Shown: positions 8,740 to 17,540, counted from the stretch's first letter. The stretch is DNA of 64,000 nt from Kitasatospora sp. NBC_01287 (GCF_026340565.1 NZ_JAPEPB010000001.1:2480001-2544000), one strand, 5' to 3'. Made by a program: numbers and translations. Notes: a model not told the origin generated them from the sequence alone.

Positions 8740-10304
8740 GAGGGTGTTCCTTCCAGTCGGTTCGGGGTCGGGGTGGAGGTCGCGGACGCGGCGGATGCGG
8801 TCGCGGTCGCGGTGGATGCGGAGGCGGAGGCGGAGGCGGATGCGGTGGATGCGGAGGCGGAGGCGGAGGCGGATGCGGGCGCCGATACCCGCGTGGTCGT
8901 GGCGGCGGCCCGGCCGCGCGGCAGCACGCAGGCCGCCACGACGGCCGCGAGCAGGAAGAGGCCGGCCGTGACGGCCAGGCCCAGTGCGTAGCCGCTGTCG
9001 AGGGAGGCGGCGTCGACGACCGCGCCGCTGCGGTCCGCGGCGATGGTGGCCAGCGTGGCCAGGCCGACGCAGCCGCCCAGTTGGCGGGAGCTGTTGAGCA
9101 GACCGGAGGCCATGCCGGCCTCCCCCGGGGCGACTCCGGTGGTCGCGGCGGCGGTGACCGGGGCCAGCAGCAGGCCGAGCCCGACACTGGTGACGGCGGA
9201 CGGGCCGAGCACATCGGTGAGGAAGCCGCCGTCGGGGCTGATGAAGGCGAACCAGAGAAGCCCCGCGGTGGCCAGCAGGGCGCCGGGGACCAGCGAGGCA
9301 CGGGGGCCACGGCTCGTGGTGATTCGGGTGGCCACCGCGGCGCCCGCCACCACGCCCGCGGAGAAGGGCAGGAAGGCGGTGCCGGTCGCCGCGGCGCCCA
9401 TGCCCAGGACCTGCTGCAGGTACAGGGAGACGAAGTAGAACGCGGCGAACTGCCCGGCGCCGGCCAGGAGGACCAGGACGTTCGCCCCGGCCACCCAGCG
9501 GCTGCGCAGCAGGCCGAGCCTGAGCAGCGGTGCGGTGGCCTTCGACTCGACGAGGACGAAGGCGGCCAGCAGCGCGGCCGCCGCGGCCAGGGTCCCCAGC
9601 GTCGTGGCGGAGCCCCAGCCGAGCGCGTCGGTGCGGACCACGCCGAACACCAGCAGCCCGACGCCGCCGGTCGCCAGCACGGCGCCCGGCACGTCCAGCC
9701 GCTCGCGCCGGGCGACCCGCTCACCGGCGGGCACGCTCGCGGTCACCAGCGCGAGCGCGAGCGCCACGACGGGCAGGTTGACCAGCATCACCCAGCGCCA
9801 ACCCGCGTACTGGGTCAGCACTCCACCGGCCAGCACGCCCAGCGCTCCGCCCGCCGCGTTCACCGTGCTCCACACCCCGAGCGCGCGCACCCGTCCAGGG
9901 CCCTCGCCGAAGGTGGTGGTGAGCAGCGACAGCGCGGCCGGGGCGGCCGCGGCGGCGCCCAGCCCCTGCCCGGCCCGGGCGGCCACCAACTGCCAGGGCG
10001 CCTGGGCGAGACCGCCCGCCAGCGAGCAGAACCCGAAGAGGAGCAGCCCCGGCACGATCAGCCGGCGCCGGCCGAACAGGTCGCAGGCACGGCCGCCCAG
10101 CAGCAGGAAGCCGCCGAACGTGAGCGCGTAGACGTGCACGACCCACGACAGGTCGAGCGACGCGAACCCCAGCCCGGCGCGGATGGCGGGCAGCGCGACG
10201 TTGACGACCGAGGTGTCCAGGGCCAGGACGAACTGGATGACGGCCACCGCCGCCAGCACCGTGCCAGGGCGCGCCGGATCCCTGCGCTTCATATTTATAT
10301 ACAT
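8736..10304 (-). CDS. DHA2-type MFS drug exporter with Ala/Ser-repeat tail
   Basis: The 522-aa protein is a 14-helix EmrB/QacA type antiporter: LDTSVVNVALPAI in helix 1 (motif D1), GGRACDLFGRRRLI (motif A), ARAGQGLGAAAAAPAALSLL, and NAAGGALGVLAGGVL (antiporter motif C region). The last ~50 residues are an odd low-complexity tail of Ala-Ser-Thr, encoded by hexamer and trinucleotide DNA repeats around 8780-8880. The start is uncertain: codon 10304 overlaps the palindrome tacatgta, and an in-frame ATG at 10292 gives MKRRDP, a more usual N-terminus. The tail probably does not take part in transport. Confidence 0.85.
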   Translation of the reverse strand: MYINMKRRDPARPGTVLAAVAVIQFVLALDTSVVNVALPAIRAGLGFASLDLSWVVHVYALTFGGFLLLGGRACDLFGRRRLIVPGLLLFGFCSLAGGLAQAPWQLVAARAGQGLGAAAAAPAALSLLTTTFGEGPGRVRALGVWSTVNAAGGALGVLAGGVLTQYAGWRWVMLVNLPVVALALALVTASVPAGERVARRERLDVPGAVLATGGVGLLVFGVVRTDALGWGSATTLGTLAAAAALLAAFVLVESKATAPLLRLGLLRSRWVAGANVLVLLAGAGQFAAFYFVSLYLQQVLGMGAAATGTAFLPFSAGVVAGAAVATRITTSRGPRASLVPGALLATAGLLWFAFISPDGGFLTDVLGPSAVTSVGLGLLLAPVTAAATTGVAPGEAGMASGLLNSSRQLGGCVGLATLATIAADRSGAVVDAASLDSGYALGLAVTAGLFLLAAVVAACVLPRGRAAATTTRVSAPASASASASASTASASASASASTATATASAASATSTPTPNRLEGTPS

Positions 10305-10312
10305 GTAAGAAA
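10290..10312. promoter_or_regulatory. AT-rich operator/promoter between MFS pump and TetR
   Basis: This stretch is strikingly AT-rich for the window and contains the palindrome tacatgta plus tatata. It lies between a divergently read TetR gene and the efflux gene, the usual place for a TetR operator. Binding by the adjacent regulator is inferred. Confidence 0.45.
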
Positions 10313-10349
10313 ACTAGCCCGGCGCGCTGCCGCTGTCGACCCCTCAGGG

Positions 10350-11030
10350 ATGATGGGGCGTATGCCGCAGCCGTCCGCACCCCGCAGAACCCCGGGCCGA
10401 CCGCCCCGCATCTCGCTCGACCAGGTCGTCGTGACGGCCCGCCGGATCGTGGCCGAGGAGGGCGTGGACCGGCTGACCATGCGGCGACTGGCCACCGAGG
10501 TCGGCAGTACGCCGATGGCGCTGTACCACCACGTGCGCGGCAGGGAGGAGTTGCTCGTCCTGCTGCTGGACGACTACGTGGCGCGGGAGCTGCACCGGCC
10601 CGACCTGCCCGCCGACCCGCGCGAACGGGTCCTCGTCTGCACCACCGCGATCCACCGGGCGCTGGCCGACTGCCCCTGGATCGTGGAGGTGCTGACCGCC
10701 GACGACCTGATGTCCGCGTCCGCACTCTGGTTCGTCGAGCAGATCGTCGACGGGCTGACCGAGTGCGGGCTGACGCCGGAGCGGGCCGTGCGCGGGTACC
10801 GCGCGATCTGGTACTACACGGCCGGCGAGATGTTGGTCAGGGCGGCGGCGGCCCGACGGCGGACGGACGACGACCGCGCCACGTACCGGGAGCGGGTGTT
10901 CGCCGAGCTCGACCCGGACGAACTCCCCCGCCTGGCGCAGGTCGCGGACCGCTGGGCCGCGCTGACCGCCGAGAACACCTACCCGGACGGCCTGCGGGCC
11001 CTGGTGGACGGCCTGCTCGCCGCCGGGTGA
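10350..11030 (+). CDS. TetR-family repressor with TetR_C-like domain
   Basis: The N-terminal HTH is clear: LDQVVVTARRIVAEEGVDRL, then MRRLATEVGSTPMALYHHVRGREELL. The C-terminal half (about residues 90-226) matches the TetR_C pattern with an YTAGEMLVRAAAA helix. Of the three near ATGs (10350, 10353, 10362), none has an ideal ribosome site; GGGG lies just before 10362. It is divergent from the MFS-cupin operon across an AT-rich palindrome, so it most likely represses that pump until the pump's substrate binds. Confidence 0.85.
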   Translation: MMGRMPQPSAPRRTPGRPPRISLDQVVVTARRIVAEEGVDRLTMRRLATEVGSTPMALYHHVRGREELLVLLLDDYVARELHRPDLPADPRERVLVCTTAIHRALADCPWIVEVLTADDLMSASALWFVEQIVDGLTECGLTPERAVRGYRAIWYYTAGEMLVRAAAARRRTDDDRATYRERVFAELDPDELPRLAQVADRWAALTAENTYPDGLRALVDGLLAAG

Positions 11031-11076
11031 CGCTCCCCCGGCGGCTCATCGGCGCGGGTGCGGCGGCCGCGCGCCG

Positions 11077-11970
11077 TCAGGGTCGGCCGGTGAGCAGGTC
11101 CGCCAACCGCCGTGCCGCGGCCGTGGGTTCGGCGGGGTGGAGGAGCTCGGTCCGGTGCACCAGCCGGGGCTCCGCGACCGGGACGGCCGCGACGCCGGGC
11201 AACGCGGCGGCCAGCGGCAGCGGGAGCGCGACGAGGCCGTGGCCGGCGGCGGCCAGGGCGGCCAGGCCGTGCAGATCGGTCCCGCGGTGGCGGATCCGGG
11301 GGTGGAAGCCGTCGGCGCGGCAGACGGCGCGCAGCCGGTCGAGCGGGATCGCGGTGTCAGGGGCGTCGATCCAGTGGGCCTCGGTGAGGTCGGTGAGCCG
11401 CACCGAGCCGCGCCCGGCCAGCGGATGACCGCGGGGGAAGAGCACGGCCAGGGCCTCCTCGGCCGCGGCGAGCGTGGTGGTGGGGCCGAGGTTCGGCAGC
11501 GGGAGCGGATCGCTGGGCGCGGCGGCTCCGTCGACGAGGCCGACGTCGGCGCTCCCGGTGAGCACGTTCTCGATCACCGCGTCTCGGCCCAGGACCCGCA
11601 CCTCAAGGTCCAGCGGCTGGGTGGCGGTGCGCAGCCGGGCCAGGGCCCGCGCGACGGCGGGGCCCAGGGCGGCCGGCGTGTGGGCGAGCACCAGCCGGGT
11701 GGGGCGGGCGTGGTGCGGGCGCGCGACGTCGGCGCGGGCGGCGTCCAGGAGCAGCAGCAGGGCGGGGGCGTGCTCCATCAGCCGGGTGCCGGCCGGTGTG
11801 GGAGCCACCGGCCGGCGTTCGATCAGCCGGGTGCCCAGATCGGACTCCAGCGCGGCGATCTGCTGGGAGACGGCGGACTGGGTGAAGCCGAGCACCTCGG
11901 CCGCGACGGAGAAGGAGCGGTGGTCGAGGACCGCGACGAAGGTGCGCAGCAGATGCGGATTCACGCGCAT
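11077..11970 (-). CDS. LysR-family regulator
   Basis: A 297-aa LysR protein: winged helix at residues 1-60 (LLRTFVAVLDHRSFSVAAEVLGFTQ, SAVSQQIAALESDLGTRL), then the effector-binding domain with GHPLAGRGSVRLTDL and the C-terminal GHGLVALPLPLAAAL. I prefer the ATG at 11970 (MRVNPHLL) over a GTG three codons upstream. It is divergent from the glutaminase-like gene at 12041, which is its likely target; a perfect inverted repeat overlaps its start codon. Confidence 0.88.
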   Translation of the reverse strand: MRVNPHLLRTFVAVLDHRSFSVAAEVLGFTQSAVSQQIAALESDLGTRLIERRPVAPTPAGTRLMEHAPALLLLLDAARADVARPHHARPTRLVLAHTPAALGPAVARALARLRTATQPLDLEVRVLGRDAVIENVLTGSADVGLVDGAAAPSDPLPLPNLGPTTTLAAAEEALAVLFPRGHPLAGRGSVRLTDLTEAHWIDAPDTAIPLDRLRAVCRADGFHPRIRHRGTDLHGLAALAAAGHGLVALPLPLAAALPGVAAVPVAEPRLVHRTELLHPAEPTAAARRLADLLTGRP

Positions 11971-11984
11971 CAGTATCACTGATG
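11968..11984. promoter_or_regulatory. Inverted repeat CATCAG-N5-CTGATG at LysR start
   Basis: Perfect 6-bp arms with a 5-nt spacer overlap the LysR start codon in the divergent region. This fits an autoregulatory LysR site; binding is inferred. Confidence 0.45.
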
Positions 11985-12040
11985 ACGGATGCAGGAATCA
12001 TCATTGGACCTGATGCGCGATGGTCAGCAGGATGGCTGCC

Positions 12041-12787
12041 ATGAACCGCACCGCACGTATCGCCCTGGTCGGGGACCGCTCCGACGCCATCCGCTCCCAC
12101 GCCCGCGTCCCCGGTCTGCTCGAAGCACTGCGCGTCCGGGACGGGCTGGAGCTGGACGCCTACTGGATCCCCAGCGAGGAGGCCGGGCAGGGCCTCGACG
12201 GCTTCGACGCGGTCTGGGTGCTGCCCGGCAGCCCCTACCGCAGCGAGGAGGGGGTCCTGGCGGCGATCCGCACGGCGCGCGAGGGCGGCATTCCGTTCCT
12301 GGGCACCTGCGGCGGCTTCCAGCACGCGCTGCTGGAGTTCGCCCGCAACGTCTGCGGCCTGCACCGGGCCGGCCACGCCGAGAACGACCCGGCCACCGTC
12401 GACCAGGACGCGGTGATCGTCCCGCTCGCCTGCTCACTGGTCGGCCACGAGGGCGCCGTCAAGGTCGACCCCGGCTCCCGCGCCGCCCGGCTGCTCGGCA
12501 CGGACCGCCTGCGGGCGCGCTACCACTGCGCCTACGGGCCCAACCCGCACCACCTGGAGGTCCTGCGCGAACACGGCCTGGCCTTCACGGGCACCGACGA
12601 GGCCGGCGAGATCCGGATCGCCGAACTGCCCGACCACCCCTTCTTCCTGGCCACCCTCTTCCAGCCCGAGCTGGACGGCGACGGCACCCGGGCCCACCCC
12701 CTGATCACGGGCCTGGCCGCGGCCGCCGCCGACCACGCCGAGCGGGCCGGGCGGGCCGGGCGGGCCGGGCGGGCCGAGCACGCCTAG
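12041..12787 (+). CDS. CTP-synthase C-terminal-like class I glutamine amidotransferase protein
   Basis: The 248-aa protein has the GATase-1 fold as found at the C-terminus of PyrG, without the synthetase half. The nucleophile elbow is FLGTCGGFQHALLE (Cys near residue 90). The usual catalytic His of the HPE motif is replaced: the sequence reads FQPEL near residue 210, so normal glutaminase chemistry is doubtful. The protein family name in public databases is CTP synthase C-terminal region-related; function is unknown. The C-terminus carries repeats of GRA from GC-rich DNA. ATG 12041 is preferred over in-frame ATGs at 12020 and 12032. Divergent LysR gene is the likely regulator. Confidence 0.82.
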   Translation: MNRTARIALVGDRSDAIRSHARVPGLLEALRVRDGLELDAYWIPSEEAGQGLDGFDAVWVLPGSPYRSEEGVLAAIRTAREGGIPFLGTCGGFQHALLEFARNVCGLHRAGHAENDPATVDQDAVIVPLACSLVGHEGAVKVDPGSRAARLLGTDRLRARYHCAYGPNPHHLEVLREHGLAFTGTDEAGEIRIAELPDHPFFLATLFQPELDGDGTRAHPLITGLAAAAADHAERAGRAGRAGRAEHA

Positions 12788-12852
12788 GCACGCCGGAACC
12801 CGGTGACGGCCGCCCCGGCTCAGGCGGCCGTGCGGGGCGCGGCGGACGCCGG

Positions 12853-12893
12853 GCGCCGGGCGTTCGCGAGCGGTTGCTCGCGGCGCCCGGCGC
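12853..12893. terminator. Long two-part hairpin between convergent genes
   Basis: Outer arms GCGCCGGGCG / CGCCCGGCGC enclose inner arms CGCGAGC / GCTCGCG with a ggtt loop. An additional 8-bp stem (CGGCCGCC / GGCGGCCG) lies just to the left. Convergent genes on both sides make a bidirectional terminator likely. Confidence 0.65.
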
Positions 12894-12898
12894 TTCGC

Positions 12899-14437
12899 TC
12901 ACCTGGCGGTCGCGGAGGGCGACGGGCTCGGGGAGCCCGTCGACGCGGCGGTGGGGGCGGGCGACGGGGACTCGCAGCTCGGCGCGGGAGTGCCGGAGGG
13001 CGCCGGGCTCGGGGAGCCCGGGGTGGCGGACGCCGAGGGCGTCGCGGTCGGCGACGGCGAGGCCGAGGCCGCCGGGCTCGGGGAGGCGGACGCGCCGGCC
13101 GTCGGGGACGGGCAGGCGGTCGGCGTCGGGCTCGGGCTCGGGGTGCCGGTCGGCGAGGCCGTGGGGGTGGGCGACGGCTTCGCGGTGGGCGAGGCGCTCG
13201 GCGAGGGCGACGCGCTGGCCGTGGGCGACGGCTTCGCGCTCGGCGAGGGCGAAGCCGTGGGGGTGGCCGACGCGGTGGGCGTCGGCGTCGCGGACGGCTG
13301 CGGCGAGGGCGAGGCGGTCGGCGTCGGCGACGCGGTGGGCGATGCGGTGGGCGATGCGGACGGCGAGGCCGACGACGCGGGCGCGGTCGGCGACGGGGAG
13401 GCCGGGGCGGCGGCCGCGGGCGACGACGCGGCGGCGGGCACCGCGACCGGGACGGACACCAGGGACGACCCGGACGTACCGAACGACCCGGAGCCGCTCG
13501 ACAGGGCGGCCACCGGGCCGGGCACCGCCGAGAGGTCCGGCACGGCCGAGGCGCCCGTCCGGTAGTAGGCCATCCAACTCTTCACCGTGTTGAGGTAGTC
13601 GGTGGAGTTGTTGTAGCCGAGGACCGCCCGGTCGAGCTGGGCCGGCACCGACAGGTCGCGACCGTTCGCGCAGAGGTAGCGGCCGGCCGCCAGGGCCGCG
13701 TCCCAGACGTTCTCGGGGTCGGCCTTGCCGTCGCCGTTGCCGTCGGCGCCCCATTCGGCCCAGGTGGAGGGGAGGAACTGCATCGGACCCACCGCGCGGG
13801 CCCAGGAGCCGCTGCCGTCGTAGGCGCCGCCGTCGGTGTTCGGGATCGCGGCGAACCCGCTGGTCCCGTCCAGTGCCGGACCGAGGATCGGCGTGTACGT
13901 CGTGCCGGCGGCGTCGACCCGGCCGCCGTCGGCCTGACCGGACTCCACCTGGCCGATGCCGGCCAGCAGTTGCCACGGCAAGTGGCAGCCGGGGTCACTG
14001 CCGGCGAGGGATGCCTCGGCGCCGCGGTAGGCGGCGAACACCGTGGCCGGCAGCCGGGCTCCGCCCACGGAGAGCGACACCGCGGACGACACCGGCGCGG
14101 TGCCCGGCGTCCCGCCCGGCAGCGCGGTCGACGTCCCGGCCGACGCCCCGTTCGAGGCGCCGGTCGAGGTGTCGGCCGTTGTCCCGCCCGGCAGCACGGT
14201 CGTTGCCGCGAACGGTGAGCCGGCCCCCGTGCCCGGCGGCTGCGGCAGGGCCCGGGGGCCACCGCCGTCCAGCGGCGGCTGCCCGCTCGGCGCCGCCCCA
14301 CCCGTGGCGGGCACGGGCGCGCCGAACGCCACCGGTGCGGCGAGGGTCAGGGGCGCGGACGGTGCCGCCGCGGCAGCGAGGGCGACGAACGCCCCGGCCG
14401 CCTGGAACAGCACGCGTTTGCGTATCCACCTGGCCAC
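12899..14437 (-). CDS. Secreted lytic transglycosylase with long Ser/Pro/Thr tail
   Basis: Translation starts at GTG 14437, with GGAAGGAG 6 bases upstream; the longer frame lacks a site. The 512-aa precursor has a basic n-region (ARWIRKR) and a hydrophobic signal core (AAGAFVALAAAAAP), so it is exported. The SLT/MltB-like domain lies at about residues 140-290: LLAGIGQVESGQA supplies the catalytic Glu, and AVGPMQFLPSTWAEWG and ENVWDAALAAGRYLC follow the MltB pattern, with an EF-hand-like DGNGDGKADPE loop. It cleaves peptidoglycan glycan strands. The last ~190 residues are an extreme Ser-Pro-Thr-Ala repeat, likely a cell-wall spanning linker or glycosylated stalk. Length is well above that of plain transglycosylases because of this tail. 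Confidence 0.85.
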   Translation of the reverse strand: MARWIRKRVLFQAAGAFVALAAAAAPSAPLTLAAPVAFGAPVPATGGAAPSGQPPLDGGGPRALPQPPGTGAGSPFAATTVLPGGTTADTSTGASNGASAGTSTALPGGTPGTAPVSSAVSLSVGGARLPATVFAAYRGAEASLAGSDPGCHLPWQLLAGIGQVESGQADGGRVDAAGTTYTPILGPALDGTSGFAAIPNTDGGAYDGSGSWARAVGPMQFLPSTWAEWGADGNGDGKADPENVWDAALAAGRYLCANGRDLSVPAQLDRAVLGYNNSTDYLNTVKSWMAYYRTGASAVPDLSAVPGPVAALSSGSGSFGTSGSSLVSVPVAVPAAASSPAAAAPASPSPTAPASSASPSASPTASPTASPTPTASPSPQPSATPTPTASATPTASPSPSAKPSPTASASPSPSASPTAKPSPTPTASPTGTPSPSPTPTACPSPTAGASASPSPAASASPSPTATPSASATPGSPSPAPSGTPAPSCESPSPAPTAASTGSPSPSPSATAR

Positions 14438-14566
14438 GTGAACTCCTTCCGACGATGCTGCGGTCAGTCCATGGACGAACCGAACGCCCATCAGGTTCCA
14501 CCCAGGTTCCGCGGGTTCGGTCCCGGCCCTCGCGTACCGGTCGCGGCTCCGGCTGCCCGGGACCGC

Positions 14567-15367
14567 TCAGGGCTGCCCCTGGAGGAACGAGCGCAGGTGA
14601 GTGTTGGTCAGCCCGGGGTGTTCCAGCGGAGCGAGGTGCGAGGTGTCGGGGATGATCTCCAGCCGGGCGCCGGCGATGCCGTCCCGCAGCTCCTGGGCGG
14701 CGGCCACCGGGGTGCTCCGGTCCTCCGTTCCGACCAGGACCAGGGTGGGGCAGCCGATCCGCCCGAGTCCGGGTGCCAGGTCCAGGCCGGCGATCATCTC
14801 CCAGACGGCGGCGTGCACCAGCGGGTCGTCGGCCAGCAGGGTGGTGGTGACGCGGTCGATCAGATCGGGCCGCCGGGCCACCGTCTCCGGGGTGAACCAG
14901 CGGGCGATCGTCGCCGGGAGCAGTGCCGCCATCCCCCCGGAGCGCGCCGTGCGGGCGCGCTCCAGCATGGCCGCACGCCCGTCGGCCGAGAACGAGGCCG
15001 TGGTGCCGATGAGGGTGAGCGAGCGGACCAGATCGGGCTCGGTCGCGGCGAGGGACTGCCCGAGCATGCCCCCCAGCGAGACTCCGGCCAGGTGGGCAAC
15101 CCGGATGTCGAGGGCGTGCAGGAAGCCGGAGAGGGTCGCGGTGAGCTGCTCCAGGGTCCAGTCCCGCGGCTCGCCCGGAGTGGCGCCGTGGCCCGGCAGA
15201 TCGGGTACGACCACGTCGTAGGCGTCGTGCAGGGCCACCAGCTGCCGGTCCCAGTAGCCCCGGTCCAGACCGGCCGCGTGGAGCAGGACGACGGGGACTC
15301 CCCCGCGCGGACCGCTGCGGACGTAGTGGACCGCTCGGCCCGAAGGATCGATCTGAACGGTGCTCAT
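14567..15367 (-). CDS. Alpha/beta hydrolase (3-oxoadipate enol-lactonase-like)
   Basis: The 266-aa protein shows the full alpha/beta hydrolase plan: oxyanion region VVLLHAAGLDRGYWDRQ, PDLPGHGATPG, nucleophile elbow GVSLGGMLGQ (Ser near residue 98), acid residue in VLVGTEDRSTP, and His in DTSHLAPLEHP. Similarity is strongest to the PcaD-like enol-lactonase or esterase branch. No other beta-ketoadipate genes are near, so the true substrate is open. It is divergent from a LysR gene at 15551, which may control it. Confidence 0.85.
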   Translation of the reverse strand: MSTVQIDPSGRAVHYVRSGPRGGVPVVLLHAAGLDRGYWDRQLVALHDAYDVVVPDLPGHGATPGEPRDWTLEQLTATLSGFLHALDIRVAHLAGVSLGGMLGQSLAATEPDLVRSLTLIGTTASFSADGRAAMLERARTARSGGMAALLPATIARWFTPETVARRPDLIDRVTTTLLADDPLVHAAVWEMIAGLDLAPGLGRIGCPTLVLVGTEDRSTPVAAAQELRDGIAGARLEIIPDTSHLAPLEHPGLTNTHLRSFLQGQP

Positions 15368-15462
15368 GCGGGGAGCCTCTCAAGGACGTTGGGGCCTGGC
15401 GGCGCGGGCGGTCACGCCCGCGGATCCAGCCTGGGGCCGACCCGCTTATGCTGGCCAACGAA

Positions 15463-15480
15463 GAATTCCGATCGGATTGA
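15463..15480. promoter_or_regulatory. Palindrome TCCGATCGGA in divergent LysR promoter
   Basis: The 10-bp perfect palindrome at 15467-15476 has A/T-rich flanks and lies between the LysR gene and the hydrolase gene. It fits a LysR recognition site. Confidence 0.4.
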
Positions 15481-15550
15481 TCTCCGCTGTGCATTGATGC
15501 TTGGTATTGGTGCTGGGCGTCGATCCGGCGGCGGGGCCGGAGGGTGGGGC

Positions 15551-16477
15551 ATGGAACTGCGGCACCTGGAGCACTTCCTGGCCGTCGCCGAGACGGGGAG
15601 CTTCACCCGGGCCGCGGCGCGGGTCCACGTGGTGCAGTCGGCCCTGTCGGTCTCGGTGCGGTCGCTGGAGGCGGATCTGGGGGCGCAGCTCTTCCACCGG
15701 TCCACGCGCAGGGTGGAGTTGACCGAGGCGGGGGCCGTGCTGGTGGGCGAGGCGCGCAGCACCCTGGCGGCGGCCCGCGCGGCACGTGAGGCCGTCGCCG
15801 CGGTCAACGACGGCACCCGCGGCACGATCCGCCTGGGCATCATGCACTCACTGCCGGGAATCGACGTGGCGGCCCCGCTGGCCCGCTTCCACGCGGAGCG
15901 GCCCTCGATCCGGATCGAGCCGCAGACCCATCCCGAGGGATCCCGGGGGCTGGTCCAGGCGGTCGCCGACAACCGGCTCGACCTCGCGCTGGCGGCACTG
16001 CACGGTCCGCATCCGGCCGAGGTCGAGGCCATCGCGCTTCACCACGAACCGATCCTGCTCGCCTGCCCGCCCGGCCACCCGCTGGCCGACCGGCGACCGG
16101 TGCCGCTGGCCGACCTGGTGGACCAGCCCTTCCTCGACGTCCCGGACGGCTGGGGCAGTCGGATGAGCGTCGATTCGCTCTTCGCGGCGCACGGCCTGAC
16201 GCGCAGGATCGTGGTCGAGGTGGCGGACGTCGCCACCGTGTGCGAACTCGTCCGGGCGGGCCTGGGTCTGGCACTGCTGGCTCCCTCGTCCGCGCCGGCC
16301 GACCAGCGGCACCGGCTCGTGCCGGTGCTGCCGCACGCCACTTTCACCGTCTCGCTGGTCCTACCGCGCGCCCGGAAGCTCTCCGCCGCGGCCGCGGCCT
16401 TCGCCGAACAGCTCCGCGCGACCTACGGGCCCCGGCCGGAGCCCGCCACCCCCGGCTCCCCGGCCCGCACCACCTGA
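15551..16477 (+). CDS. LysR-family regulator
   Basis: A 308-aa LysR protein with winged helix MELRHLEHFLAVAETGSF and AAARVHVVQSALSVSVRSLE, then a two-lobe effector domain (GTIRLGIMHSLPGIDVAAPL, LLACPPGHPLADRRPVPL, LVRAGLGLALLAP). The start ATG 15551 follows GGAGGGTGGGGC and is at the canonical LysR N-terminus; the much longer frame is an artefact. The divergent hydrolase is the likely target. The 3' end is followed by an 18-bp tandem repeat. Confidence 0.88.
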   Translation: MELRHLEHFLAVAETGSFTRAAARVHVVQSALSVSVRSLEADLGAQLFHRSTRRVELTEAGAVLVGEARSTLAAARAAREAVAAVNDGTRGTIRLGIMHSLPGIDVAAPLARFHAERPSIRIEPQTHPEGSRGLVQAVADNRLDLALAALHGPHPAEVEAIALHHEPILLACPPGHPLADRRPVPLADLVDQPFLDVPDGWGSRMSVDSLFAAHGLTRRIVVEVADVATVCELVRAGLGLALLAPSSAPADQRHRLVPVLPHATFTVSLVLPRARKLSAAAAAFAEQLRATYGPRPEPATPGSPARTT

Positions 16478-16482
16478 CGTCA

Positions 16483-16536
16483 ACGCACCGCTCGACCTCG
16501 ACGCACCGCTCGACCTCGACGCACCGCTTGGCATCG
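16483..16536. repeat. Three 18-bp tandem repeats between convergent genes
   Basis: acgcaccgctcgacctcg occurs twice exactly, then a diverged third copy. The array fills most of the 77-bp gap between the LysR and MBL genes. No function is apparent. Confidence 0.8.
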
Positions 16537-16554
16537 ACGCGCTGGTGGCGCTCG

Positions 16555-17499
16555 TCACGCCCGCCCGGGGGTGCTCGGCGCGGGCAGCAGGCGGTAGCGG
16601 CCGTGGTGGCTGCGGACCAGGCCCGCGGTGGGGTGCGGGAAGTGGGTGCCGAGCAGCAGCGCGTCGCTGTCGGCCAGCCCCGCGAGCAGCCGGCCGCGGG
16701 TCCGCACCGCCTGCTCGGGGTCGATGTCGACGCAGCTGGTCAGGTGGGGGTGGGAGAGCTGTACGGGGTGGTGGATGCTGTCGCCGGTGATCAGCGCCGG
16801 CCGGCCGGTGCCGCGCAGCTCCACGGCGACCTGGCCCGGGGTGTGGCCGGGAGCGGGGATCAGCCGCAGGCCGTCGACCACCTCGTGCCCCTGCTCGGGG
16901 ACGTCGGCGAGGTCGAACTGCCCGCTGTCGCGGACGGGGTGGACGGAGTCGCGGAACATCTGGCCGCGGTGCTCGTCCATCTCGGCGGCGGCCCAGTAGT
17001 CCCATTCGGCCCGGCTGGTCAGGTAGCGGGCGCGCGGGAAGGTCGGCACCCAGCTGCCGTCCCTGAGCTCGGTGTTCCAGCCGACGTGGTCGGTGTGCAG
17101 GTGGGTGTTGATCACCAGGTCCACCGACTCGGCCGGGAACCCGGCCGCCGCGAGGCGCTCCAGGTAGTCGGTGCGCAGGTCGTTCCAGGCCGGGTTGGCC
17201 CGGACCTTGCCGTTGCCGATGCCGGTGTCCACGAGGACGCGCAGGCCGCCGATCAGCACGGCGAAGGTGTGGCTGGCCAGTCGCGGTCCGTCGGCGTCGG
17301 CGAAGTCGGGGCGCAGCCAGGGCGCTTCGTCGAGGACCTCCGCGGTGGCGCCGGGGAGCAGCCAGGGGCCCGTCTGCGGCGGCAGCGCCATCTCGTCGAT
17401 GCGGTGGATCACGACCTCGCCGAGGTCCCAGGCCTCGGAGGTGGCGGTCACGGTCGAGGTCGAGGTCGCGGTCTCCTGCGGCGGGGTGGTGGCGGTCAT
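16555..17499 (-). CDS. MBL-fold metallo-hydrolase
   Basis: The 314-aa protein carries the metallo-beta-lactamase signature NTHLHTDHVGWN (HxHxDH, near residues 115-126), an APGHTPGQ His strand, and TGDSIHHPVQ with the bridging Asp. These bind two metal ions in hydrolases such as quorum-quenching lactonases or arylsulfatases; the exact substrate is not set. ATG 17499 is preferred because GGAGG lies 8 bases upstream, dropping ten extra residues. A TetR gene lies directly upstream on the same strand, and both promoters share a CTAACGC motif. Confidence 0.85.
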   Translation of the reverse strand: MTATTPPQETATSTSTVTATSEAWDLGEVVIHRIDEMALPPQTGPWLLPGATAEVLDEAPWLRPDFADADGPRLASHTFAVLIGGLRVLVDTGIGNGKVRANPAWNDLRTDYLERLAAAGFPAESVDLVINTHLHTDHVGWNTELRDGSWVPTFPRARYLTSRAEWDYWAAAEMDEHRGQMFRDSVHPVRDSGQFDLADVPEQGHEVVDGLRLIPAPGHTPGQVAVELRGTGRPALITGDSIHHPVQLSHPHLTSCVDIDPEQAVRTRGRLLAGLADSDALLLGTHFPHPTAGLVRSHHGRYRLLPAPSTPGRA

Positions 17500-17519
17500 G
17501 ATGGGTCCTCCGAGGCGCT

Positions 17520-17540
17520 TAAGGCACATACTTGGCCTTA
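17520..17540. promoter_or_regulatory. Inverted repeat TAAGGC-N9-GCCTTA before MBL gene
   Basis: Perfect 6-bp arms lie 21 bases upstream of the MBL start, in the gap behind the TetR gene. A repressor or activator site is likely; the cognate protein is not proven. Confidence 0.45.

Noticed and set aside
8780..8890. Repetitive gcggaggcggatgcgg tract considered as a CRISPR-like or regulatory array
   Set aside because: It is in frame within the MFS gene and encodes its Ala/Ser tail; units are short and have no spacers.
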